NCBI GenBank assembly: GCA_963753685.1
Contig: CAVWDE010000019.1
Span: 186,001 to 250,000, forward strand
Reading direction: 5' to 3'
DNA length: 64,000 nucleotides
Source: DATAOG01 sp963753685
GTDB taxonomy: Bacteria > Pseudomonadota > Alphaproteobacteria > Geminicoccales > Geminicoccaceae
How positions within the stretch are numbered: the first letter of the stretch is position 1; each line of letters opens with the position of its first letter. The notes beneath the pieces are model-generated. The model saw only the letters and a program-made list of their open reading frames with translations, was not told the DNA's origin and searched no databases. Positions 1 to 8,700 of this stretch are shown piece by piece. A program made the position numbers and the translations under genes.

Positions 1-54
1 GCAGGCGGCGGACACGAGGCCGACATAGCCGGTGCCGATCATCGCAATGTGCAT
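1..54 (-). CDS. ugd: UDP-glucose 6-dehydrogenase, N-terminal 18 codons only
   Basis: The reverse strand reads MHIAMIGTGYVGLVSAAC and runs off the window edge. This is the characteristic N-terminus of UDP-glucose/GDP-mannose dehydrogenases: the GxGxxG Rossmann loop (GTGYVG) that binds NAD. The family oxidises UDP-glucose to UDP-glucuronate. A GGAGGT lies only three bases before the ATG, so the start could instead be the second methionine (position 42), but family members usually begin with this extra MxIA. The gene is just downstream of galU, whose product is its substrate, so the pair forms a UDP-sugar supply unit. Only the N-terminus is visible; the catalytic Cys is outside the window. Confidence 0.85.
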   Translation of the reverse strand, partial: MHIAMIGTGYVGLVSAAC

Positions 55-131
55 GCAACCTCCATGGGTCCGCCACCTTCCACCGGTCCGGCCGGCCGCC
101 GCGGTTCAGCGAGCGCCACCTTTGAGCTCGG

Positions 132-992
132 TCAGCGATGGCGATCGAGGATGGCACGGATGCCGGGGCGCAGATCGTCACGCTCGAGCGCGCAGGCGAT
201 GATCGCCTCGAGATAGCCGAGCCGCGCACCGCAATCGAAGCGCCGGCCCTCGAACCGCAGGCCGTGGAACGGGCTGTGGCCGATCATCCTGGCCATGGCG
301 TCGGTCAGCTGGATCTCGCCGCCGGCGCCCTTGTGCTGCAGGGCGAGGTGATCGAACACCTCGGGCATCAGGATGTAGCGGCCGATGATCGCGAGCCGCG
401 AGGGCGCCTCGGCCGGGTGCGGCTTCTCGACCAGACCCTTGATCTCGACCAGCCGGCCGTCGTCGGACGCCGGGTCGAGAACGCCGTAGCGGTTGGTGTG
501 CTCGGCCGCGACCTCCTCGACCGCAACGATGCTGCCCCGGGTCGCGGCATGGGCCTCGACCATCTGGGTCAGGCACGGCACCTGGCCGAGGATCAGGTCG
601 TCGACCAGGATGACGGCGAACGGCTCGTTGTCGACCAGCTCGCGCGCGCACCAGACGGCGTGGCCGAGGCCGAGCGGTTCCTGCTGGCGGGTGTAGCTGA
701 GCTCGCCCGGGCGCGGGACCCACGCGGACACCGACTCCAGCTCGGCCCGCTTGCCCTTCTTGACCAGGGCGTGATCGAGCTCGTAGGCGCGGTCGAAGTG
801 ATCCTCGATCACGCTCTTGCCGCGTCCGGTGACGAAGATGAAATGCTCGATGCCGGCCGCGCGCGCCTCTTCGAAGGCGTATTGGATGATCGGCTTGTCG
901 ACCACCGGCAGCATCTCCTTGGGGATCGCCTTGGTGGCCGGCAGCATGCGGGTGCCCAGTCCGGCGACGGGAAAGACGGCCTTGCGGATCAC
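132..992 (-). CDS. galU: UTP-glucose-1-phosphate uridylyltransferase
   Basis: Makes UDP-glucose from UTP and glucose-1-phosphate in the cytoplasm. The 286-residue protein begins VIRKAVFPVAGLGTRMLPAT and carries the nucleotidyltransferase signature GLGTRMLPATKAIPKEM at residues 11-27, followed by DKPIIQYAFEEA, and VEKP further on; all are GalU hallmarks. The reading frame is open further upstream, but the GTG at 992 is preceded by GGAGG at an 8-base spacing and gives the usual family length, so I chose it. It lies directly upstream of ugd on the same strand. The 240 bases before it, up to the J-domain gene, show no gene and could hold its own promoter. Confidence 0.95.
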   Translation of the reverse strand: MIRKAVFPVAGLGTRMLPATKAIPKEMLPVVDKPIIQYAFEEARAAGIEHFIFVTGRGKSVIEDHFDRAYELDHALVKKGKRAELESVSAWVPRPGELSYTRQQEPLGLGHAVWCARELVDNEPFAVILVDDLILGQVPCLTQMVEAHAATRGSIVAVEEVAAEHTNRYGVLDPASDDGRLVEIKGLVEKPHPAEAPSRLAIIGRYILMPEVFDHLALQHKGAGGEIQLTDAMARMIGHSPFHGLRFEGRRFDCGARLGYLEAIIACALERDDLRPGIRAILDRHR

Positions 993-1233
993 AAGATATA
1001 CCTCCGATTGGCTGTGGATGGCCGCCCAACGTTCGACCGCCGGCCGGCGTTCCCGCGGCGCGCGCGCAAATCGCCGCGCCGGCCCTTGGCACCACGCCCC
1101 TCTCATAGCGGCGCGAGGATTAACAGTTCAACAGCGCCGACCGATGCGCGAGGCTAGCACGCCGGCCGCGCCGATGGCAGGTGCCCGCATGCCGCAGCGC
1201 TTGCCGAGGGCCCACCACGGCCCGTCTCTGCGG

Positions 1234-1962
1234 TCAACGTTGCCGGCTCAGCAGATAGTCCTTCGCCTGGTTGAGCTGCGCCGCCAGATAGCTCGAGCCG
1301 CCGTGGTCGGGATGCAGCTTGGTCATCAGCCGGCGGTGCGCGGCCTTGATCTCGGCGACGCTCGAGCCGGGGGCGAGGTCGAGGACCCTCCAGGCGGTGG
1401 CCTCGTCGATGCCGGGCGGCGCGCCCGCGCCCGACGCGTGGTCGCCGCCCGCGGCGCCGCCGCCGGCGTCCTGGCTGCGCCAGTCCGGCGTGCGGCGGTC
1501 GAGATAGGTCTCGAGCAGCACGACCGAACGCGGGTCCTCGCGCCGGCAGTCGGCCAGCAGCTCGAGCAGGTCGGTCAGCCCGAGCGAGGCGAGCGGCCGG
1601 CCGGCGAAGCGACCGCGCCGCACCTCGCCCTCGAGCTCGCCGGTGCGATGGTCGAGCTGCATGCGCAGGGTCTCGGTCTCGACCTCGGAGCTCGTCTGGC
1701 CGGGCCCCTGGCCGCCGAAGCTGCCGGCCGGGCTCCTGGCCCGCGACATCGCACGCAGCGCCCAGAAGGTGGCGCCGATGGTGATCACCGCGAGGCCCAG
1801 GCGGCCGGCGAACAGGAGTCCCGTGCTGGCGAGCATGCTGAACGCGGCGATGAAGGCGCGCATGCCCTGGGCGAGATGGGCGGGGCTCGCCTGGACGAAG
1901 CCGCGGGCGGCGAACAGGACCAGGACCAGGAGGAACACCCCGAACAGCAGGTACAGGCCCAT
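1234..1962 (-). CDS. Membrane-anchored J-domain (DnaJ-like) protein
   Basis: A 242-residue protein with hydrophobic segments at about residues 2-19 and 36-70, a charged middle part, and a C-terminal J domain (about residues 185-242) with the diagnostic HPD in KLHPDHGG. J domains stimulate the ATPase of DnaK-type chaperones; the membrane anchor suggests recruitment of DnaK to the inner membrane. The J domain sits at the C-terminus, as in DjlA/TIM14-type proteins, and there is no Gly/Phe or zinc-finger region, so it is not DnaJ itself. It begins 11 bases after the VWA gene and is probably cotranscribed with it. The start ATG opens the first hydrophobic segment; in-frame sequence upstream is not protein-like. 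Confidence 0.85.
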   Translation of the reverse strand: MGLYLLFGVFLLVLVLFAARGFVQASPAHLAQGMRAFIAAFSMLASTGLLFAGRLGLAVITIGATFWALRAMSRARSPAGSFGGQGPGQTSSEVETETLRMQLDHRTGELEGEVRRGRFAGRPLASLGLTDLLELLADCRREDPRSVVLLETYLDRRTPDWRSQDAGGGAAGGDHASGAGAPPGIDEATAWRVLDLAPGSSVAEIKAAHRRLMTKLHPDHGGSSYLAAQLNQAKDYLLSRQR

Positions 1963-1973
1963 GGCGCCAACCG

Positions 1974-2678
1974 CTAGCGGACCTGGCTCACCAGCAATCG
2001 GACCTCGGGGCCGGAGTGCCTGGACAGATCGGCGAGCGCCCGCTGCCCGCCCGCGGCGTAGGCGGCGACCGCGCCGAGCAGGTCGCGGAGCTGTTGCGGG
2101 CTGCTGGCATCGAACCGGCAATGGGCCCCGTTGGTCAGCTTGGCGACGTTGCGGAAGGCCCGCTCGGCGTTCGGATCGCGGCCTTCCTGGAACAGGAAAG
2201 CGCGCACCCCGAGCAGGCCGAGCTGGCCGGCGATCTGGCCGACCTGGTCGAGGTTCTCCTCGAAGCAGTCGCCGACGAACACCAGCGCCGCGACCCGCTT
2301 CTTCTCGGTCTCGCGGACCGCGTGGCGCAGCACCCGGCCGAGCTTGGTCTGGCCGGCGAGGCAGAACACCTTGCTCATCAATCGCACCAGATCGCGCGGA
2401 TTGTCGACCCAGCGGCTCGCCCGGCACTCGTCGAAGCCGCGGTAGTAGACGAGCTGGACGTCGAGGCCGCCGAGTGCCGCGGTCTCGAGGAACATCTGGC
2501 CCTGGACCTGGCAGGCGTGGTCCCAGGTCGGCTCGCGCGATGCGGTCGCGTCCATCGCGAAGATCAGGCGGCCGCGCCCGCGCCCCGGCTGGGGTGGCGG
2601 CGTGCCCGCGACCTCCTTGAGGAAGGTCTCGACCGGGTCAGCGCCCGCTCGCGGCGTCGGCAGATCCTTGCTGGTCAT
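1974..2678 (-). CDS. VWA-like domain protein, partner of the J-domain protein
   Basis: A 234-residue soluble protein that resembles a von Willebrand factor A fold. After a proline-rich 35-residue leader comes a hydrophobic strand ending in DATAS (residues 43-47), which matches the DxTxS variant of the metal-ion-dependent adhesion site. VFVGD near residue 150 looks like a later core strand. No signal peptide is visible, so it probably works in the cytoplasm. It lies immediately upstream of the J-domain gene; a VWA/J-domain pair may link chaperone recruitment to protein binding, which is inference. The exact substrate is unknown. Confidence 0.8.
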   Translation of the reverse strand: MTSKDLPTPRAGADPVETFLKEVAGTPPPQPGRGRGRLIFAMDATASREPTWDHACQVQGQMFLETAALGGLDVQLVYYRGFDECRASRWVDNPRDLVRLMSKVFCLAGQTKLGRVLRHAVRETEKKRVAALVFVGDCFEENLDQVGQIAGQLGLLGVRAFLFQEGRDPNAERAFRNVAKLTNGAHCRFDASSPQQLRDLLGAVAAYAAGGQRALADLSRHSGPEVRLLVSQVR

Positions 2679-2727
2679 GGCTCCTTATGTTTGTTGGCGA
2701 CGGGTCAGATCCCAGACGCAGGAAGCA

Positions 2728-3696
2728 TCATAGCACGAAGCGGCCGGCCGCAGGTCGATGCGCGCTGGCCAGCACGCTGGCCAGGCCGAGCGCAAGGATG
2801 CCGCAGAGGATCACGGCCTGGCTGACGAGCGCGGTCGCGACCGTCGCCGGCCAGGGCAGCCCGGCGAGCCGGAGTGCCGCCGCCCAGGCCGCCTGCGGCG
2901 GGCCGAGGCCGGCGATCACCGGGACCGGCAGGGCGAAGGCGAGGTTGCTGGCAGCGGTGGCGAGCGTGGTCGCGACCGGGCTGATGCCGCGGATCACCGC
3001 CGAGGCTGCGAGCCAGCCGAGCACCGCATGGGCGAGCCAGATCGCGAGGGTCAGGGCGAAGGCGAGGGCGCGCGCCCCCGGAGCCTGCAGCATCGTCGCG
3101 CCCCACAGCAACCTTTGCGCGATCGGCTCGAGGCGGGGCGCGCGGGCGGCCGCCCGGCGCAGCGGTGGCGCCGCCGAGATCAGCACAAGAGGGGCGATCA
3201 GCAGGGCCGCCCCGGCAGCGAGCAGCGCGGGGTCGGACCAGCCGAGGGCGCCCTCGGGCAGGAACGCGCCGGCGGCTAGGCAGAGCAGCGCACCGACGGT
3301 GCTGAGATCGAGGCCGCGCACGACGACCAGGATCCCCGCGGAGCGCGTGTATTCGATGTCGAACGCGCGCCGCATCATCAGCGGGAAGCTCAGCTCGCCG
3401 AGCTTGAAGGGCAACAGGAAATTGTAGACCACGAGCCGGACCGCGACCCGGACCAGGGCTCTCGACGGCAGATCCGGCCGGCCGGTGAGCACGACCCCGA
3501 AACGCCAGGCGCGCAGCCATTGAATCAGCGGCATCAGGAGCAGGGCGAGGCCAAGGCGCCAGGGCGACGCATCGCCGAGCGCGGCGAGCAGCGCTGTCCG
3601 ATCGATGCCGGCCAGCAGCCACCACAGCACAGCACCACTCACGGCCGCGGCGAGCGCGCTCGAGGCCAGCCGCCGTCGGACGACGGGCTCAGTCAC
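2728..3696 (-). CDS. Flippase-like integral membrane protein (LPG synthase TM family)
   Basis: A 322-residue polytopic membrane protein with about eight hydrophobic segments. It resembles the PF03706 family (lysylphosphatidylglycerol synthase TM region/AglD/UPF0104): FNxLLP-like NFLLPFKLGELSFPLMM around residue 95, and RGLDLS further on. Members are proposed lipid or lipid-linked sugar translocases. The GTG start lies inside the end of the GT2 gene (8-base overlap in GTGACTGA), which implies translational coupling. Together with the GT2 and GT39 genes it probably handles a polyprenyl-phosphate sugar at the inner membrane. It lacks the LPG synthase aminoacyl-transferase domain. Confidence 0.85.
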   Translation of the reverse strand: MTEPVVRRRLASSALAAAVSGAVLWWLLAGIDRTALLAALGDASPWRLGLALLLMPLIQWLRAWRFGVVLTGRPDLPSRALVRVAVRLVVYNFLLPFKLGELSFPLMMRRAFDIEYTRSAGILVVVRGLDLSTVGALLCLAAGAFLPEGALGWSDPALLAAGAALLIAPLVLISAAPPLRRAAARAPRLEPIAQRLLWGATMLQAPGARALAFALTLAIWLAHAVLGWLAASAVIRGISPVATTLATAASNLAFALPVPVIAGLGPPQAAWAAALRLAGLPWPATVATALVSQAVILCGILALGLASVLASAHRPAAGRFVL

Positions 3697-4663
3697 CCGT
3701 GGTCTTCTCCCGGATCAGGGCCTTCGGCTCGGCACCGGGCGCACGCGAGTTGATCAGCTCGGCGAGGATGCCAAAGAACAGCACCTGCAGCCCGAGGATC
3801 ACCGCCATCACCCCGAACAGGAGCAGCGGCCGGGTCCCGATGTCGGCGCCGGTGACGATCTTCAGGCCGGTGAGATAGCCGAGCACGCCGAGCCCGAAGA
3901 GCAGCAGCAGCGTGCCGGCGCCGCCGAACAGGTGCCCCGGGCTGCGCGCATAGCGGGTGACGGCGAGCACCGTGAGCAGGTCGATAAAGCCGTGCAGGAA
4001 GCGACCGGGCCCGAACTTGCTGCGGCCGAAGCGGCGCGGGTGGTGCTGCACGACCAGCTCGCCGATGCGGAAGCCGAGCGAGCCCGCGAGCACCGGCACG
4101 AAGCGGTGCAGCTGGCCGTACAGCTCGACCGAATCGAAGACCTCGCGCCGGTACGCCTTGAAGCCGGAGTTGAAGTCGTGCAGCGGGACGCCGCTGAGAT
4201 GGGCGGTGGCGAGGTTGAACAGCCGGGACGGCAGGGTCTTGCTCAGCGGATCGTGACGCACCTTCTTCCAGCCCGAGACCAGATCGCAGCCGGCAGCGAG
4301 GGCCTCGACGAAGCGCGGCAGGTCCTTGGGGTCGTCCTGCAGATCGGCGTCCATGGTGACGATGATCCGGCCGGTCGCGACGCCGATCCCGACGTTCAAA
4401 GCGGTCGCCTTGCCGAAGTTGCGCCGGAGCCGGACCCCGATCACGGGCCCATGCGCGGCCGCGAGCCTCTGGATGGCCGGCCACGAGCCGTCCCGGCTGC
4501 CGTCGTCGACCAGGATCACCTGCCGGAGATCCAGGGCGTGGTCGCGCGCGACGGCCAGGATCTGCTCGACCAGCACCGGGAGCGACTGTTGTTCGTCGCA
4601 GACCGGAATCACGATGCTGAGGTCGCTGCCGCTCTGCGCCCCCGCCATCGCCGCGTCCGGCAT
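3689..4663 (-). CDS. DPM1/ArnC/GtrB-type GT2 glycosyltransferase with two C-terminal membrane segments
   Basis: A 324-residue family 2 glycosyltransferase expected to move a sugar from a nucleotide donor to undecaprenyl phosphate on the cytoplasmic side. It shows the N-terminal strand LSIVIPVCDEQQSLP (about residues 15-29), VDDGSRDGS at 52-60, the DxD-like MDADLQDDP near residue 108, and a region HHPRRFGRSKFGPGRF typical of this subfamily. Two hydrophobic helices close the protein (about 240-262 and 276-300), as in GtrB and ArnC. The start ATG shares one base with the stop of the upstream GT39 gene (TGATG). The donor sugar cannot be read from the sequence; UDP-glucose or UDP-glucuronate would fit the galU/ugd context. 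Confidence 0.92.
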   Translation of the reverse strand: MPDAAMAGAQSGSDLSIVIPVCDEQQSLPVLVEQILAVARDHALDLRQVILVDDGSRDGSWPAIQRLAAAHGPVIGVRLRRNFGKATALNVGIGVATGRIIVTMDADLQDDPKDLPRFVEALAAGCDLVSGWKKVRHDPLSKTLPSRLFNLATAHLSGVPLHDFNSGFKAYRREVFDSVELYGQLHRFVPVLAGSLGFRIGELVVQHHPRRFGRSKFGPGRFLHGFIDLLTVLAVTRYARSPGHLFGGAGTLLLLFGLGVLGYLTGLKIVTGADIGTRPLLLFGVMAVILGLQVLFFGILAELINSRAPGAEPKALIREKTTGD

Positions 4664-6255
4664 CAGCGGCACTCGCCCAGACCCGGATCGAGCAGCCGGT
4701 AGTCGAGCGCGTAGCGCCGCGTGGCCGAGCCCATCATCGCCGCCTCGATCCGACCGGCGCGCCAGCCGGCGGCCGCGGGCACGCCGAACGCCGTCTCGAC
4801 CTCGTGCTGCAGCCCGGCCTCCCGGGCGCCCGCGTCGGCCTGCCAGACCGCCAGGCACTGGCCGTGGCCGGTCGGCGCCGGCCAGTCCGAGGACGGATAG
4901 GCAGGATCGACCACCCGGCTGGCCGGAAACGCGACCCGGAGATTGCCACCGATGTACGGGTCCTCGGTGACGATCGTGCCGTGCGCGAAGCCGGCCTTGC
5001 GCAGCTGGTCCGCAAGTGCTGTGAACGGCACCAAGTCGCGGCAGCGCCCGCAGTGATCCGCGCCCAGGACGTAGTGCAGGATCCGGGCGCCGAGCGCGGC
5101 CGCCGTCACCAGGCCGAGCAGGACGAGATAGGCGGTCAGCGCCCGCGGCGTCGGCCGGCCGCGCTCGACCAGTGCGAACAGGAAGACCGGCAGGATCATC
5201 AGCGCGGGGTGCAGCCAATGCTCGGTGAAGGCCACAGCACCAGCGGTCGGGATCAGCAGCCAGTGCAGCGCGAGGATCAAGGCGATCAGGGTGCCGAGAA
5301 AGCCGGGCGTCACGGAGTGCCAGGGCGGCTCGGCGCCATCGGGATCGCCCGCCGAGCGGGCGCGCCAGAGCGCGCCGCCAAAGGTGACGAGGAAGAGCAC
5401 CAGGAACGGCATCGGATAGGCAAGCGTGGCCCGCGCCAGCTCGACGGTGCCGATGGCGAGCGTGCTGAGGAAACCGCGCCCCGGCCGGTCGACCAGCACC
5501 GCGGTCGCCGCGGAGCCAACGCTCTGCTGCTGACCGAAGATCCAAAGCGTCGTCGGGACCAGGATCAGGGTCATCGCCGCGCATGCCAGCAGCACCTTCG
5601 GATCGAGCACCAGCGGCCGCAGGTGGCGGTCGAGCAGGCAGGCGAGCGGCAGGCCGAGCGCCAGCATGACGAAGTTCCACTTGGCCAGCAGGCCGAGGCC
5701 GAAGCAGGCGCCGAGCAGCAGATAGCGCGCCGCGCTCGGGCGCTCGACCAGGCGGGCGAAGGCGTAAAAGCTGGCCGCGATCGCGGCCGCGAGGGCTGTG
5801 CTGTGGGTCAGGTCGTGGTGGGCGTAGTAGCCGAACATGTAGATCGCAGCGAGGCTCAGGACCGCGAGCGCGGCCAGGCGCGGGTCGGCGATCCAGCGCC
5901 GCGCGACCCCGTACATGCAAAAGAAGGTGACGCCGAGCAGCAGATAGCGGACCAGGCTGAGCGCCAGAAGGTTGGGCCCGAGCAGGCCCATCACCGGCAG
6001 CAGCAGCCAGGTGTAGAGGGGCGGCTGGCGGACCTCGTAGCCCCAGGCGAAGCGCTGGGCGAGCAGCGCCTGCTCGGCGTCGTCGACGCCGAGCGTCGGG
6101 CTGGTCAGCAGCCGGATGGCAAGATGGGTGAGGAGCCAGCCGAGGATCAGCAGGCCGACGACCGTGCTCGATGCCAGCCAGGTGGCCGCCGGCCTCGGCA
6201 TCGGACTGCGCGCGCCGGGCGAGGTCGGGAGCGGCTCAGTAGGTTGCGCGGCCAC
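4663..6255 (-). CDS. GT39/ArnT-like lipid-linked sugar glycosyltransferase, polytopic
   Basis: A 530-residue inner-membrane protein with about eleven hydrophobic helices and the first periplasmic loop motif GVDDAEQALLAQRFAWGYEV (starting about residue 57). The acidic pair in that loop is the catalytic signature of the dolichyl-phosphate mannosyltransferase/ArnT superfamily, and QPPLYTW follows as in ArnT homologues. Such enzymes transfer a sugar from a polyprenyl phosphate to an acceptor on the periplasmic face. The GTG at 6255 overlaps the end of the SDR gene by 20 bases; an ATG at 6201 would avoid that overlap and is a real alternative. The acceptor (lipid A, lipid or protein) is not determined. 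Confidence 0.88.
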   Translation of the reverse strand: MAAQPTEPLPTSPGARSPMPRPAATWLASSTVVGLLILGWLLTHLAIRLLTSPTLGVDDAEQALLAQRFAWGYEVRQPPLYTWLLLPVMGLLGPNLLALSLVRYLLLGVTFFCMYGVARRWIADPRLAALAVLSLAAIYMFGYYAHHDLTHSTALAAAIAASFYAFARLVERPSAARYLLLGACFGLGLLAKWNFVMLALGLPLACLLDRHLRPLVLDPKVLLACAAMTLILVPTTLWIFGQQQSVGSAATAVLVDRPGRGFLSTLAIGTVELARATLAYPMPFLVLFLVTFGGALWRARSAGDPDGAEPPWHSVTPGFLGTLIALILALHWLLIPTAGAVAFTEHWLHPALMILPVFLFALVERGRPTPRALTAYLVLLGLVTAAALGARILHYVLGADHCGRCRDLVPFTALADQLRKAGFAHGTIVTEDPYIGGNLRVAFPASRVVDPAYPSSDWPAPTGHGQCLAVWQADAGAREAGLQHEVETAFGVPAAAGWRAGRIEAAMMGSATRRYALDYRLLDPGLGECR

Positions 6256-6988
6256 CCGAGAGATCGAACACGGCGCCGGTCGTGAAGGAGTTCTCCGCCG
6301 ACACCAGCCAGGCGACCATGGCTGCGATCTCCTCGACCTTGACGAACCGGCCGCGCGGGATCTTGGCCAGCATGTAGTCGACGAACTCCTGGGTGATCTG
6401 GTCGAAGATCCGGGTTCGGGCGGCCGCCGGCGTGATGCAGTTGACCGCGATGTCCTGGGTCGCGAGCTCCTTGCCCAGAGCCTTGGTCAGGGCGATCACG
6501 CCGGCCTTGGCGGCAGCATAGGCGCTGGCGCTGGGGTTGCCCTCCTTGCCGGCGATCGAGGCGACGTTGACGATCCGGCCGTAGCCCTGCTCGATCATCC
6601 GCGGCACGACCGCGCGGCAGCAGTAGAAGACGGCGTTGAGATCGATCTCGATCACCTGGCGCCAGGCGTCCGGCGGGTATTCCCAGAGCGGATGGTTAGG
6701 CCCCGCGATCCCCGCATTGTTGATCAGGATGTCGATGCCGCCAAGCGCCCCGACCGTCGCTGCGGCCGCGCCTTCGACCGCGACCAGATCGGTGACGTCG
6801 ACCGCCTGCGCCTGGACCCGGCCCTCGGTCGCGAGCTCGGCCGCGGTCGCCTCGACCAGGGTCTGGTCGCGATCCCACAGCGCCACCGCCGCGCCGGACG
6901 CCAGCAGGCGCAGGGCGATCGCCCGGCCGATGCCCTGAGCGCCGCCGGTCACGACCGCCCGCCTGCCGTCGAGATCGATCCAATTCAC
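6236..6988 (-). CDS. Short-chain dehydrogenase/reductase, FabG-like
   Basis: A 250-residue classical SDR that should oxidise or reduce a hydroxyl/keto group with NAD(P)(H). The cofactor loop TGGAQGIGRA is at residues 14-23, NNAG at about 90-93, and the catalytic triad is S144, Y157 and K161 (YAAAK). An acidic D39 after the second strand hints at NAD rather than NADP. The GTG start has GGGAGG eight bases upstream; in-frame sequence further upstream is not protein-like. It is the first gene of the minus-strand run that continues into the glycosyltransferases, so it may act on the transferred sugar, but many FabG-like SDRs sit beside unrelated genes. Confidence 0.9.
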   Translation of the reverse strand: MNWIDLDGRRAVVTGGAQGIGRAIALRLLASGAAVALWDRDQTLVEATAAELATEGRVQAQAVDVTDLVAVEGAAAATVGALGGIDILINNAGIAGPNHPLWEYPPDAWRQVIEIDLNAVFYCCRAVVPRMIEQGYGRIVNVASIAGKEGNPSASAYAAAKAGVIALTKALGKELATQDIAVNCITPAAARTRIFDQITQEFVDYMLAKIPRGRFVKVEEIAAMVAWLVSAENSFTTGAVFDLSGGRATY

Positions 6989-7169
6989 TGGCCTTGCCTC
7001 CCTTGCCTGAAACCGCTTTGCAACATACCCAGGCTCGGCCGTGAAAGCGACCCGGTGCGCGATTGCCGGCGGCGCTGTCTTGGCTTTGTCACAATCCTTC
7101 TGATCCTGGAAGATCGACCGGATGGCACCGGGGCCTATGGGTCTGATCTCGATCATGAGGGGCGCGACG

Positions 7170-8666
7170 ATGAGCGAAGCGGGCGGCCAGGATCTGCGGG
7201 CCCTGCTCGAGCGGATGCGCAGGCTGCGCGAGCAGGTCGCGGGCCAGGCGGAACACCACTTGCGGGCTTGGCCGACCGAGGCCGAGCGCACGGGATTTGG
7301 CGCGAGCCGGGCTAATCTCGCGCACTATCTGGCGCTCCGCCAGCACGACCTGCGCCCCCTGCAGGCCGCGCTGCAGCCGTGGGGCGTGTCGTCCCTCGGC
7401 CGCAGCGAGAGCCGGGTCCTGCACAATCTCGACGCGGTGATCCGCGCCCTCGATGCCCTGTGTGCGACCACCGACGGCGCGAGCGCCAGCGAGGTGGCGT
7501 CGGGCGCGGCGGCGGGGCTGCGCCAGCTGCGCGCCAACGCCGAGGAGCTGCTCGGCCCGGCCAGGGAAGGCCGTGAGACGCGCATCATGGTCACGCTGGC
7601 GCCCGAGTTCGCGCTCGACCTCGAGGCCATGACCCGGCTTGCGGAGCAGGGCATGGACTGCGCCCGGATCAACTGCGGCCACGATTCGGCCGCGGTCTGG
7701 CAGGGCATGATCGAGACCGTGCGCGCGGTCGAGCGCCGCACCGGACGGCCCTGTCGGGTGCTGATGGACCTGGCCGGGCCGCGCATGCGCACCGAAGCGG
7801 TGATCACCCCCGACGACGGCCGCAGGGTGCAGGAGGGCGATCGGATCCTGATCACCTTCGAGCCGCCGGTGCCGCGGCCGGACTTCGCCTTCCAGGCGAG
7901 CTGCGGCGAGCCCGAGGCGCTGCGTGGCGTTCCGGTCGGCACGCCCGCCTCGATCCGGGACGGACGGATCGTCGGCGAGATCGTCGAGCGCCGGCCCGAA
8001 GGCCTGGTGCTGGCGGTCGCCCGCGCCGGCCCCAAAGGGCAACGGCTGCAACCCGATCGCGGCATCAACTTTCCGGGCAGGGCGCTCGCGATCTCGCCGC
8101 TGACCGCGGGCGATCTTGTGGATCTCGAGTTCGTCGCCGCCCACGCCGATGGCGTCAGCTACTCGTTCGTCCAGCGGCCGGAGGACATGGCGCGGCTGCA
8201 GGCGGAGCTGAAGCGCCTGCGTCCCGGCCGGCCGGCCCTGCCGATCGTGGCCAAGATCGAGACCCGCCTCGCGTTCGCCAACCTGCCCGACATCATCGTC
8301 CAGGCCGCCGCCGCCAATCCGTTCGGGGTGATGATCGCGCGCGGCGATCTCGCGGTCGAGATCGGCTTCGAGCGCCTGGCCGAGGTCCAGGAGGAGATCT
8401 TGTGGCTGTGCGAGGCGGCGCACGTGCCGGTGATCTGGGCGACCCAGGTGCTCGACCGCCTGGTCAAGAAGGGCACGCCCACGCGCGGCGAGTATACCGA
8501 TGCCGCGATGAGCTCGCGCGCCGAATGCGTGATGCTCAACAACGGCGACTTCATCGAGGCGGGCGTGATCGCGCTCGACGACATCCTGCGCCGGATGGAG
8601 CGCCATCAGAGCAAGAAGACCGCGCAACTGCGGGCGTTGCACGCCTGGCACTGGGACGCGGTCTGA
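7170..8666 (+). CDS. Pyruvate-kinase-like protein with divergent N- and C-terminal regions
   Basis: A 498-residue protein whose centre is a pyruvate kinase barrel: GMDCARINCGHD, MDLAGPRMR, the active-site lysine strand PIVAKIETRLAFANL, the metal/phosphate loop IARGDLAVEIG and WATQVLDRLVKKGTPTR. It differs from housekeeping PykA: about 130 helical residues precede the barrel, the MLSGET segment is replaced by CVMLNNGDF, and the regulatory C-terminal domain is missing. Similar proteins are annotated as pyruvate kinase in other bacteria, but activity is not assured. The ATG at 7170 follows GAGGGG at a suitable distance and is preferred over the upstream ATG at 7122. It is divergent from the SDR and convergent with the broken DUF29 gene. 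Confidence 0.8.
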   Translation: MSEAGGQDLRALLERMRRLREQVAGQAEHHLRAWPTEAERTGFGASRANLAHYLALRQHDLRPLQAALQPWGVSSLGRSESRVLHNLDAVIRALDALCATTDGASASEVASGAAAGLRQLRANAEELLGPAREGRETRIMVTLAPEFALDLEAMTRLAEQGMDCARINCGHDSAAVWQGMIETVRAVERRTGRPCRVLMDLAGPRMRTEAVITPDDGRRVQEGDRILITFEPPVPRPDFAFQASCGEPEALRGVPVGTPASIRDGRIVGEIVERRPEGLVLAVARAGPKGQRLQPDRGINFPGRALAISPLTAGDLVDLEFVAAHADGVSYSFVQRPEDMARLQAELKRLRPGRPALPIVAKIETRLAFANLPDIIVQAAAANPFGVMIARGDLAVEIGFERLAEVQEEILWLCEAAHVPVIWATQVLDRLVKKGTPTRGEYTDAAMSSRAECVMLNNGDFIEAGVIALDDILRRMERHQSKKTAQLRALHAWHWDAV

Positions 8667-8700
8667 TAGGTTCTGCGCGAGATGCGCGAGGTTGCTGGCC

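Noticed and set aside
132..1157. Long plus-strand reading frames opposite galU
   Set aside because: They are antisense shadows of a well-supported gene; composition is typical of high-GC complementary frames and no motif is present.
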